From positions 62,001-126,000 of the forward strand of contig QRFJ01002288.1 in the NCBI GenBank assembly GCA_006176705.1: DNA of 64,000 nucleotides, given 5' to 3'. The notes below the pieces were generated by a model, which saw only the letters and a list, made by a program, of their open reading frames with translations, made no database searches and was not told the origin of the DNA. This DNA is from Cocos nucifera. Taxonomy: Eukaryota; Streptophyta; Magnoliopsida; Arecales; Arecaceae. A program made the translations under genes and the position numbers. Shown here one piece after another: positions 10,366-20,260 of this stretch. Every line of letters starts with the position of its first letter. Position 1 is the stretch's first letter.

Positions 10366-11858
10366 CTATTCCTCATCAGAGAGGAACTCTATGATTGGTT
10401 TAGATGAAGATTTAGGTCTAGAAGAGGATAAGTGAGGTGCAGGTCTAGGAGATGGTGAGGATCTAGAAGTGGATGGAGTTCGAGAACCAAGGCTGCCAAG
10501 CCGATCCATAATCTACCATAATGATGAAATAAGAACTTCAGTCGTGGTGCACCGAACGGTGATGTTCTTCTCTAGTCTCTATGCAATTCTAGCAATTTTG
10601 GATAGAAGATGTTCAACCTAAGTTGATGACCCGTATTGCTCCTCCAAAATTTCAAGCCTTTGAGATAATCCACTAAGTTGTTGACTAAATATTTCAGTAT
10701 GACCTTCAGAGGATATTCTTTGTTCTTCAATGCACACTAATAGTTGATACCTTGCACTAGAGAGAAGATCAATGAATCTTTCAGATACTTTTTGAACTAC
10801 TTTCTCTACCATTTTTTCAATTAAATTTTCTTGATCAAAAGTAGAGGGAGGTGCTGCAGCATGACTAGGAGGCCCTTGTGGAGTATGCGGAGATCCTGGT
10901 GTAGTGAATGAAGGTCCAGCAATAGAGGGTGATGGTGGAGGGGTTGGAGATCTATGCTCTTCAGGCTCATTTGTAGTAGCAATATGTTCATCTGCCCTTA
11001 TCCATTTGCCATTCTTTTTTATAAATTTTATTATGTTCAAAGTTTCCTCATTTATGTAGTCGATGTGTGCTAACTTTTGAAGTCTTCACCTTCTAGATTA
11101 ACACGAAAATTCTTGAAAATCAGAGTGAAGATCATCTCGTAGGGTAGACAGGCTTTGCTTTTGTTGTCTGTGTCCTTTAACTATTGAAGCATTAGAGATG
11201 GAAAGCTCATGGATGTTCCAATTACCATAACGAACATAATAGCCAGTTCTTTCTTCTTAACCCAATCATGTCTTCCTACCTTTGGGAAAATTATGTGGCT
11301 CACAAAGCATTGTAGTAATCTCATTTCTACCGAGAGATGATGTGAGACCAATTATTGATTTTCATCAATATTTTTTTTTTCTAAAATGCATTTTAGAGCT
11401 TCAGTTTTATTAATCAAATTCAGCTTGCTTGCTCCTGACCTAGGTACTTCTAGGAGTTGCCCTATTTTTCTTTCATCCAAAGAGATGGGTACTTCTTTAA
11501 CAATAGACTCTATCTTTGACCCATGCTCGAAGCTAATGTTCTCAAAGAACTCTCTAATTAGGTCCGGATAGACATTTACCTCAAGAGTACATAGCTTCTC
11601 CCATCCTTGCTGCCTGATCCACAACCCAATATAAAAATATTTCCTATCCAGGTATTCAATGTTGATATATTGGCCCATTAGAATAGTCCTTATGGTGATG
11701 AAGAGACGAGCACGAGAAGTGGTGGACGGAGATGCTTGGGCCATGTCCTGTTGTCGCTTAGTCCTAGCTTCGATCAAAGGAGTGACGGACGGTCTTTGTG
11801 CGGCAAAGGTTTTCTTCTTTGCTACCATTGGAGTCTTAGATTTGGATGAAATGGGCAA
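10366..11858 (-). pseudogene. Third open region of SIRE-like element (putative plant transposon protein, Transposase_32-like)
   Basis: From the ATG at 11858 the frame is open for 168 codons. Residues 52-110 (IEYLDRKYFYIGLWIRQQGW, then VNVYPDLIREFFENI) and 125-150 (EVPISLDERKIGQLLEVPRSG) resemble the 'putative plant transposon protein' domain (PF20167). After a stop at 11352 the same frame continues with SHIIFPKVGRHDWV and LPYEMIFTLIFKNF. It shifts near 11075, stays open from about 11070 to 10618 and ends at 10366 with three more in-frame stops. The second half is Pro/Ser rich, then has a helical stretch (ENLIEKMVEKVVQKVSERFI) and a coiled coil. This is the position called 'env-like' in SIRE elements. 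I see no signal peptide or membrane helix, so an envelope role is not supported. Confidence 0.65.
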
Positions 11859-12248
11859 AGAAAAAGTGATTTAGAAGATTTCGAGGAGGGGATGGGAGTT
11901 TGGGAGAGTTTGGAGGAGAGGACTCAAAAAAATGAAACAAGTGAATGAAACAGGGGACCTCTCGGAAGTCCGATTAAAAAAGAGCCCCACGAGAATTGAA
12001 AGCTCTCATCTTAAAGATGAGATATCTCGAGAAATTTGAGATCTCTCACATTTAACATGAGAGGTCTCGGAACCAAGTCGAGAGGTCTTGTGACTAAGTC
12101 GAGACTTCTCGAGCATAGGGAGAAGAAATTAGAATAAAAAAAAAATTTCAAGCTGACTTTTCTCAATTTTTCAAAATTGAATTAGGAATGTTTAGGATGA
12201 TAAAGAAAGACCAAAAACAATCCAAAAAAAATTCAAGATTAAATATTT
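11859..12248 (-). other. Spacer between pol and third open region, with palindrome cluster
   Basis: About 390 bp with no open frame. Positions 11945-12118 carry a second cluster of the GAGAGCTCTC/TCTCGAGA near-palindromes found in the LTR of the same element. Confidence 0.6.
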
Positions 12249-12668
12249 TTAGAGAGGATCACATGTACCAAGTTCATCCCGGATTTTTGAGAATCTATCT
12301 TCATTTAGTGGTTTTGTAAAAGTGTCAGCTAGTTGATTTTTAGTTGATACAAATTTTAGCTCAATTTTATTATTTTGATCATGATCTCTTATGAAGTGAT
12401 GTCTAATTTCAATGTGTTTGGTTCTTGAATGTTGAATAGGATTTTTTGTCAAGTTTATGGCACTAGTGTTATCACATCTAATAGGTACCTTGTTTAGCTT
12501 AATTCTAAAATCTTCAAGTCGTTGCTTGATCTATAGTATTTGAGCATAGCAACTTCCTGCAGCAACATATTCGGCCTTGGCTATTGATAGTGCTATAGAG
12601 TTTTGCTTCTTGCTATACCAAGAATCAAGTTCAACCCTAGAAATTGGTAGGTGCCATTGGTACTCTTT
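12249..12668 (-). pseudogene. SIRE-like RNase H, C-terminal part
   Basis: The open stretch 12249-12452 reads NPIQHSRTKHIEIRHHFIRD, QLADTFTKPLNEDRFSKIRD, the typical end of copia RNase H with its His-containing HIEIRHHFIRD motif. Upstream to 12668 the frame continues, with stops, through an A-EAEY-type active-site region and WYSKKQNSI. The domain is cut at 12669-12673, where the rearranged Tat element entered, and resumes at 27258 on the far side with GYTNADYGGCRIDS. Confidence 0.82.
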
Positions 12669-12673
12669 CTATC
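12669..12673. repeat. Target-site duplication CTATC, left copy
   Basis: CTATC lies between the SIRE-like RNase H and the inverted Tat LTR end. The same CTATC follows the other end at 27258-27262. Host coding sequence continues on both sides. Confidence 0.75.
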
Positions 12674-12747
12674 TATTAGTGCAAAATCTGGTTGATGCCG
12701 GATCGAGCTGGAGTTGAGAAAAAAGAGGTCACTGTCGGTGAGCTACA
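12674..12747 (-). repeat. Inverted Tat LTR U5 fragment, outer part
   Basis: Reverse complement matches the last 74 bp of the LTR (GACCTCTT...CAACTCCAGC...CAACCAGATTT(T/C)GCAC). The outermost bases TATTAGTGC correspond to the LTR end GCACYAACA, with the terminal TG changed to TA. Confidence 0.8.
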
Positions 12748-15241
12748 TGATGGAATTGGTGTACAGGGCGGAAGCATGGATTTCAAAGCAAAAATATGAA
12801 ATCATATAAATCAAACCCAAACCCTAGGACCACCTCATTAGCAATTAAATCATATAACATGCATTTGTAACATAAAAGAAAGTATTAGAACATACCTCTT
12901 ATCGCTAAACCCTAAATTGATCCTGATCGTCGGTAGCAGTCCGTCAGGGGTCTATCATGTGCCCACGTGTTCACCCTCTAACGTTGATCCACATAGAGAT
13001 TTGATCAAGACACCAGCACCTTTGATTTATATAATTAGAGTTCTAACAATAAGAACTTTAATTAAAAAGGGCAAGACCTTCTTTGGCCTTTATGTTACCT
13101 TCCTTGCCACTTTTTATCTCTCTTTCCTTTTCTTTTGTCTTCTTAATTTTCCTTCCTAATCTCTTAGTCTTAAGATGACTTCTTGTCCTTATAAGGATAA
13201 GATTTAGACAAGAGAAAGAAAGAAAAAAAATTGGACAAAAAGAAATTATTGTAAGAAAGAAAGATATTTTACAAACCCTCGGACTCTTGGTGTGCACCCC
13301 TATTTATAATGTACGTAGGGGTGCCAACAAAAAATCTCACATCCTTTCCTCATCAATTTCTCATGCTTCATTAGCCAATCTCATGCCTCATCAGTAAAAA
13401 TGAGATATAGATTTAGTCCAAGAGGTACCTTAAAGTAGAAGGACTCTTGGACTAATTCTACGTAAGTTTTTTACGAAGAGTCGCAATATATCATCTTTGG
13501 CGCCACCCTTTTCATCCATTAGATCATGAAAAAAGGCCATCCAATGGCTCTAAAAAAGGATGCCCATTCAACAAGAAGGTATGGAGATAATCTTTGAATA
13601 GTCAAAATCCTAAGAGACTTTGATTTGGTCCAAGAGACGTCAAGGAGGAGTAGGCGGCATAGAGTCTTTGGTGGTAAGGAGTCTTGGGCGACAAAACATC
13701 CTGAGTGAAAAAATTAAAAAGAAAAAGAAGTATTTCATCTACAGAAGGACTCTTCTGTACCCCATATCTGATGTCCATGCCAATATAAAAATTTACGTGA
13801 TATAATAAAATGGAAAAAGTCAAAGAAGGTAGGCGCCAACAAATTCCATGCGCCAAAGAATTTTTTGCGCATGAAAGACTTCCTACATGCAAGATAGAGA
13901 CTCTCTGACATGTGGGATGCAAGTATGTGGCACTCAATCTAAAGCCCAATCAATCAAGGTTAATCCAACTCAAGATCAAATCCTATTTGGCTCAAATTGG
14001 ATCTAAATTAGCCCAAATTGGAAGCTAATTCGAATCCAATTCGAAACTAGGTGCTAGGGTTTGCTACATGTGCTAGCATGTTCATCTTGCAATCATGGTC
14101 TAATCCAATTAGATGCTTAATCAATTCTTTTTATGTGTAACCCATTGGGTTTCACATCTAACCAGTAGTGAGTTTGGGTGTGATTTGACCTAATCTGGTT
14201 AGAACTCAACCAAACCGATTTAGATCAAAAACTAGCCAACCCAATTTGACTTAACTTTAGAACACTTTCTAATTTAATAATCTAATTAAAATTTTAATTT
14301 GATCAAACCCACAAGACATGATTGACGTCTAGCAACATATCATGACTATCTGAAAGATGTGAAATTTTGATGGAAATACCAAAAATATTCTTTAGTAAAA
14401 ATTACCACGCAACTAGATCCTTCGAACTTCCTACATCCTGAATATGACTCTAGGTATGAAAATATGTCAACCCCAATATCATATTCATTTCTTTCTCAAT
14501 CTTATGATGATGATTCATTTAATAAAATATTAGAAACCATTTCTAATTTTTTTTTATCATGCTTTGATCAAAGTCTTCCTAAATCATCATTTATTTGAAG
14601 CAAGTAGGATGCAATTTCCTTTTACCAGGAGAGATCGATTCCATGTTAACCTACTCACAACCTTCATATATATAATCTACCATATCCAGATCATCCCATA
14701 TATAACTGAGTCATGAATGAGTATGAACCAAAATATGGATTTATATATATAAGATTCTATGGTAGTTTCAGGTCAAAGGATTACATGCACAAATTCCACT
14801 ATGAGAACCATCTATTGATATGTAGATAAGACTCCATTAGATATTCTCGATTTGGATCAATTCAGTGAACTCATTCTCTAATGAGCACCCATATTCTTGT
14901 ATTAGTGTCATACACAAGTTATTATGAGATCAATCACCCTCTCAATCGAGCATACAAAGAATGTGCTAGTCTTACCAAAAAATATTGATCCCTAACTCAA
15001 TGTCCCATCGACTAGGAATATTTAAATTAGGATTTTAAGGTTTTAGGTCTCACTGGTATGATCTCATCATAATCCTAAAATCATAGCCCTAATTTATAGG
15101 GTTCATCATAATCTTAAATAAATAATAAGACACTGCATATGATGAAATAAATACCTTTATTTATTAAAAATGTCATTACATGAGTCTGGAAGACAAAGAA
15201 CATCCCAAAAATTAAATTGGCTTGAGGGCATATTCCTTTCA
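12748..15241 (-). repeat. Copia-B 3' LTR (2494 bp)
   Basis: Starts TGATGG and ends CTTTCA on the plus strand (TGAAAGG...CCATCA on the coding strand). It matches 20261-22753 along its whole length. Small open stretches inside it (12917-13159, 13058-13297, 13602-13949) are chance, and several are mirrored in the other copy. Confidence 0.92.
13301..13310 (-). promoter_or_regulatory. TATA box of copia-B LTR (left copy)
   Basis: Minus strand ATTATAAATAGGGG, conserved at 20816-20825 in the right copy. Confidence 0.6.
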
Positions 15242-15253
15242 ATCTCCCACTTG
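15242..15253 (-). promoter_or_regulatory. Polypurine tract of copia-B
   Basis: Minus strand reads AAGTGGGAGAT immediately before the LTR start TGAAAGG. The pol stop codon (15256-15258) lies just upstream. Confidence 0.75.
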
Positions 15254-15255
15254 CA

Positions 15256-15861
15256 CTAAAGCCAATCGCCCTTATATTTTAATCCCATACAATCAAGGTG
15301 GCGATCAAACAGTTGTAGTGGTAAAGCCTTAGTGAATGGGTCTGCTATGTTGTTCTTTGTGTCCACTCGTTCTATGACTACATCTTGTCTTTCAATAATT
15401 TCTCGAATGAGATGGAAGCATCTTAGAATGTGTTTGGATTTATGATGAGACCTTGGTTCCTTTGCTTGAGCTATAGCTCCAGTATTATCATAGTAAAGTG
15501 GTACTGGATTCTTAATTTTAGGAATAACTCCTAATTCAGTGATGAACTTCTTCATCCAGACAGCTTCCTTGGCGGCTTCACTTACAGCTATGTATTCTGC
15601 TTCAGTGGTTGAGTCAGCTACAGTTGGCTGCTTAGTACTTTTCCAACTTGCTGCTCCACTGTTCAGAGTAAAGACATACCCTAAAATGAATTTGCTATCA
15701 TCTGGGTCTGATTGAAAACTAGAATCAGAATATGCTTCTAATTTAAGATCAGAACCACCATATACTAGAAAAATATCTTTAGTCCTTCTCAAGTACTTAA
15801 GAATATTTTTCACAGCTTTCCAATGATCCTCTCCTTGGATCAGCTTGAAATCTACTTGCAA
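15256..15861 (-). pseudogene. Copia-B RNase H (nearly intact)
   Basis: The 201-codon frame is open to the natural pol stop. Catalytic residues appear in order: Asp46 in AYSDSSFQ, Glu87/Glu89 in STTEAEYIAVSEA, and Asp125 in LYYDNTGAIAQAKEP, followed by HHKSKHI and ADPFTKALP. It removes RNA from the RNA-DNA hybrid during reverse transcription. A frameshift at about 15797-15861 separates it from the reverse transcriptase frame; otherwise the domain looks complete. Confidence 0.9.
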
Positions 15862-16565
15862 TGCCTAAAGCATAAGCAACATCAGGCCTTGTACATAACA
15901 TGGCATACATTATTGATCCAACAGCCGAAGCATAAGGAATAGAACTCATTCTATTTCTCTCTTCAGGTGTCTTAGGAGACATCTTTTTAGAGAGATGTAT
16001 GCCTTGACTCATGGGTAAATAACCTCTTTTACTCCCATCCATACTGAATCTTTTCAGTATTAAGTCAATGTACCTTGATTGGGACAAGCCTAGCATCCTC
16101 TTAGATCTATCTCTATAGATCTTTATTCCTAGTATATAGGATGCTTCTCCCAAATCTTTCATGAAAAACTTATTTGATAGCCATAATTTGACTGATTGTA
16201 ACATTGGGATATCATTCCCAATGAGGAGTATGTCATCTACATACAGAACCAAGAAGACTATGGTTCTCCCACTAGTTTTCTTGTACACACATGGTTCATC
16301 CACATTCTTGATAAAACCAAACTCTTTTACTTGTTTCATCAAAATGGATGTTCCAACTCCTTGATGCTTGCTTTAATCCATAAATGGATCTCTTAAGCTT
16401 GCATACCTGATTTGGTCTCTCATTTGACTCAAATCCTTCTGGCTGTGACATATAGACCTCCTCCTCAAGGAAACCATTAAGGAAGGTAGTCTTTACATCC
16501 ATTTGCCATATTTCATAGTCATGGTATGCTGCTATAGCAAGCATAATCCAAATAGATTTGAGCAT
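15797..16565 (-). pseudogene. Copia-B reverse transcriptase (two frames)
   Basis: The 16296-16565 frame carries the fingers region (MDVKTTFLNGFLEEEVYM, then SIYGLKQASRSWN). A frameshift near 16320 leads into the 15797-16342 frame, which holds the palm motif YVDD at residues 34-37 in LVLYVDDILLIGN and continues through MKDLGEASYILGIKIYRDRS and ASAVGSIMYAMLCTRPDVAYA. All core motifs are present and typical of Ty1/copia. Apart from the frameshifts I see no internal stop. Confidence 0.9.
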
Positions 16566-17275
16566 GGCAACAGGTGAAAATGTTTCATCATAATCAATCC
16601 CTTATTTTTGCCTAAAACCCTTAGCCACCAATCTGGCCTTATAGGTTTCAATTTGACCATCTAGCTCCAATCTTTTTCTTAAAAATCCATTTGCATCCAA
16701 TAGGATTTATATCCTCTGGTGCATCCACCAAAGTCCATACTTTGTTGGTATACATGGATTCTATTTCGGATTGCATGGCAGCCAGCCATTTGTAAGAGTC
16801 CTTACTTTTGACTGCTTTCCGTATAGGTCAGAGGTTCATCATTCTCAATGACTTGGGCTTCATTGTTCTCAATAATGAAACCATACCTCATAGGTGTATT
16901 TCGTACTCTTTTAGACCTACGGATAGGAGTTATGTGTTCTGGTTCTTTTTATATGATTATATGGTTGAGAAATTTCTATTTGTTTTTCTTGAACTTCACT
17001 AAGTTCAATATTTCTGCCACTGCCCTTTTCTAGGATAAATTCTTTTTTCCATGAAAATGGCATGCCTACTTACAAATACCTTTTGTTCAGTAGGATGGTA
17101 GAATAAATATCCTATACTATTTCTAGGATATCCTATAAATAGACATCTGTCTGATCTAGCATCAAGTTTATGTCCAAAATTTCTTTTGACATAAGCTGGA
17201 CAACCCCATATCTTAAGATACTTAAGATTAGGTTTCTTACTTCTCCATATGTCATATGGAGTACTAGATACAGAT
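16566..17275 (-). pseudogene. Copia-B integrase-to-RT linker (broken)
   Basis: The minus strand keeps recognisable fragments of the integrase C-terminus and the variable linker, including LKYLRYGVVQLMSKEI-like and RSDRCLFIGYPRNSIGYLFY-like phrases (17090-17230), then an acidic linker and the N-terminal fingers (KWLAAMQSEIESMYTNKVW near 16735-16790). Several stops and frame changes occur. Plus-strand open stretches here (16808-17033) are shadows. Confidence 0.7.
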
Positions 17276-18154
17276 TTAGAAGGTAACTCTATTCAAGATG
17301 TAAATTGCAGTCTCCAGAGCATGACCCCAGAAGAAAATAGGTAAATCAGTGAAGCACATCATGGACTGTACCATATTTAATAAGGTACAATTTTTTCTTT
17401 CGACTACACCATTTAATTGTGGTGTATAAGGAGGTGTCCATTCAGAGAGAATCTCTTTAACTTTAAGATAGTCTAGAAACTCACTAGATAAGTATTCTCC
17501 TCTTCCATCAGATCGAAGGATTTTTATACATTGTCTAGTTTGTTTTTCGACCATACTTTGATACTCTTTAAATTTATCAAAGGCTTCTGATTTGTGTTTC
17601 ATAAGATACACATATCCAAACCTAGATAAATCATCAGTGAATGTAATAAAATAAGAGTATCCTCCTCTGGCTTGAGTTGTCATAGGACCACATACATCCG
17701 TATGTACAAGTCCTAATAACTCATTTGTCCTTTCTCTATGTCCATTAAATGGAATCTTGGTCATTTTACCCATGAGGCATGATTCACAAGTTCCCAATGA
17801 TTCATAATCAAAAGGATCAAAGAACTTTTCTTTGTATAACTTGTTAATCCTAGCCTCACTAATATGACCTAATCGATAATGCCAAAGTAAAGTATTATTT
17901 ATGTCATCTCTCTTACATTTTCCATTTTCATCAATATGAAATATATTGTCATCCAAACATAGAGTCAACAAACCATTGCTAAATATACCAAAACAAATAT
18001 TTTCATTAGAATATTTGATCGAGCAACCTTTGCTCGTTACATTAAGACTATAATCTTGTTTTAATAATAAAGGTATAGATATAATATTTATAAAGATCTT
18101 AGGCATATAATAACAATTTATAAGCTTTAAGATCTTCCCATAAGGTAACTTCAA
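17276..18154 (-). pseudogene. Copia-B integrase, 292-codon open core
   Basis: Contains the zinc-binding HHCC module (His92, His97, Cys123, Cys126) and the catalytic triad Asp153 (HTDVCGP), Asp216 (LRSDGRGEY) and Glu252 (VVERKN). The last two are separated by exactly 35 residues, as in canonical D,D(35)E integrases. The N-terminal ~85 residues are the end of protease and the pre-integrase linker. No stop interrupts the catalytic core, making this the best preserved enzyme in the window. It is cut off from its C-terminus by changes after 17276. Confidence 0.92.
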
Positions 18155-18330
18155 TATATTTGTCCCTACAGCTTCTGCTTGGATAGATTCTCCTTCAATG
18201 CCATAGAGCTTGAACTCACCTTTCTTTAAACTCTTAATTTTCTGCAGCTCCTATAAAGATTTGCAGATATGAAAACCATAGCTGGTATCTAATACCCAAG
18301 AATTTAAAATAAAAAAATTTAATGATAATA
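18155..18330 (-). pseudogene. Copia-B protease (inactive-looking)
   Basis: The minus strand reads SWVLDTSYGFHICKSL at about 18255-18300. The Asp-Thr of the aspartic protease active site is kept, but the following Gly is Ser and Tyr replaces the next residue. A stop near 18251 ends the frame, and the rest lies in another frame toward the integrase. Confidence 0.75.
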
Positions 18331-19160
18331 TAGTATGTATCTCATACAAACCTTTTGGTGCATTATTTGCACCAGACTTCACGGTTGTAAGATAAGCCTT
18401 ACAATTCCTCTTCCAATGACCTACTTTACCACAGTGAAAATAGGTTGTTTGTCGAAAGACCTTCTTCCCCTTTTTCTTCTTATTTATACCATTTTTAGGA
18501 TTCAACCTTCTCTTTGAACCCTTTTTGCCTGCCTTCTTCTTGGAAATCCCTTCCACAAAAAGAAGAGGAGCCTTATCTTTCTTGATACGACTTTCTGCTG
18601 TCTTGAGCATATTTAATAGCTCAGGCAATGAAGAATTCAGTTTGTTCATGTGATAGTTCATGATAAACTGAGAAAATAATTCTGGAAGTGATTGCAGGAT
18701 CAAATCCTGACTTAACTCTCCATCCATTACAAAACCTAATTGACTTAATCGAGTGATTAGGTCAATTACCATCAAAACATGATTTTGTATGGATGTTCCT
18801 TCTATCATTCTTGTATGAAATAATTACTTAGATATCTCATATCTAGCTATCCTACTATGCTCTCCATAAAGCTCTTTTAGATTGAGTAATATGGACTGAG
18901 TGTCCATGCTATCATGCTGTCTTTGTAATTCATTATTCATAGAGGCAAGTATGATGCATTTGATAGTAAGAGAATCATTTTGCCACATCTTGTATGTGGA
19001 CTTATCTTCATCTGTGGCATCATTTTCTAACGGCTTAGGATCCGGGGCATCAAGAATATAGAAGAGTTTTTCTTGACTGAGTACTATTTTTAGGTTTCTC
19101 AATCAGTCCAATCAATTTATTTGAATCCAAAATTGAACGTAATGAAAGTGAAGAAGTCAT
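18251..19160 (-). pseudogene. Copia-B gag (two frames)
   Basis: The likely start ATG is at 19158-19160 (MTSSLSLRSILDSNKLIGL). A frameshift follows within 25 codons, then the 18824-19102 frame (LKIVLSQEKLFYILDAPDPK, a typical UBN2-type copia gag start), then a stop and the 18251-18808 frame. The latter ends in a Lys-rich segment and a zinc knuckle FHCGKVGHWKRNC whose first Cys has become Tyr. Gag forms the virus-like particle and binds RNA. Confidence 0.85.
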
Positions 19161-20242
19161 TTAATCTACATAATAAAGAATAATATATAAGCAAATAATT
19201 CATGATGATAAAATATAATTAAATTAGGACTTTAATTTAATTATGTTTCCCACTAAAAATCATAATCCTCTTATTGATTTTCTTAGTGAGAATAAGATCC
19301 TAATTCCTTATAAAAAATCTTGTGGTTGCACAACAAACCTATTATAAGTTCAAAGGTAGGAAACTCTTTCCAATTGCATTTTATGCAACTCTCAAAAACT
19401 TTTGCCTCTAAAACATTAATAGCCTTATGTTAGCACAACAAACTTTAATATTTTAGTTTAAGTAGAACCCTTCATTTCTATACAGTCAAAATTGAAATAT
19501 AACTACTTTTGTAGTTACACAACAAAGTAGTATATTCAAAATGCTGTAAGCATCTCAATGCACTAGATTAATATTACATCTTTCCCCATGATAGATCTTG
19601 TGGTTACATAATAGAACTAACATGGTTCTAGACATAATAAGAAACTAGTATGAAGGAAGGCCGTAATGTAGTGAATATAATATTAAGCATTTCAATATGG
19701 AATTAAATTAATCAAATCGGCTAGGTAAATGGGAGAGAAATGGGAGTCCCCCCATTGCTTTCCTTAGACACCAATAAATTGGTCAGGTCAGACAATGGAA
19801 TCAATTAAAAAATCATGTTCTCTTTACCAATTAAGAACCATTTTTTCTAGACACTGATTGATCAATTAGACATTCTGACTGATTCAGCTAAAGATTAATT
19901 ACACTACAACTTAATATAATTTTTTATAGAGGGATTTAAATGGTCTCAATGCACATATTGATTTAAAATAAACTAAATGCATAATAGCATTAATTATGAT
20001 AAAATTTATATATGTCAATTAATATTTATAATTATTCTAGGACAACCATCATTATATAGTGAATACTTTCCACTATATCAGGGCAACCTTTATAGAATAA
20101 TATATACAACATAATCTCATTATGATAAAAAAAAAGAATATGATCTCATCATATAAATTAAAACATGCTAAAAATATTATATCATATTTTTCATTTATGC
20201 CATTATACTATAAGCAAAGCATTATATGATTTAACCTAATAA
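19161..20242 (-). other. Copia-B 5' leader
   Basis: About 1.08 kb of A+T-rich sequence between primer-binding site and gag, with no open frame. It contains four spaced copies of a TTGTGGTTGCACAACAAA-like motif (near 19319, 19430, 19505, 19598), each a small inverted repeat (TTGTG...CACAA). Confidence 0.6.
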
Positions 20243-20259
20243 GGCTTGCTCTGATACCA
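20243..20259 (-). promoter_or_regulatory. Primer-binding site of copia-B (initiator tRNA-Met)
   Basis: Minus strand TGGTATCAGAGCAAGCC begins one base after the LTR end CCATCA. TGGTATCAGAGC is the standard initiator-Met primer-binding site of plant copia elements. Confidence 0.9.
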
Positions 20260-20260
20260 C

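Noticed and set aside
10366..11858. Third coding region as a viral envelope gene
   Set aside because: No signal peptide, membrane helix or cysteine pattern; sequence looks like a plant transposon-associated protein.
12917..13297. Short overlapping open stretches with hydrophobic runs (LSFLFFCLL)
   Set aside because: Repeated in the other copia-B LTR at 20473-20673; pyrimidine-rich LTR sequence translated by chance.
20243..20259. tRNA-like matches (also 48592, 63137, 57032)
   Set aside because: They are short primer-binding sites complementary to tRNA 3' ends, not tRNA genes.
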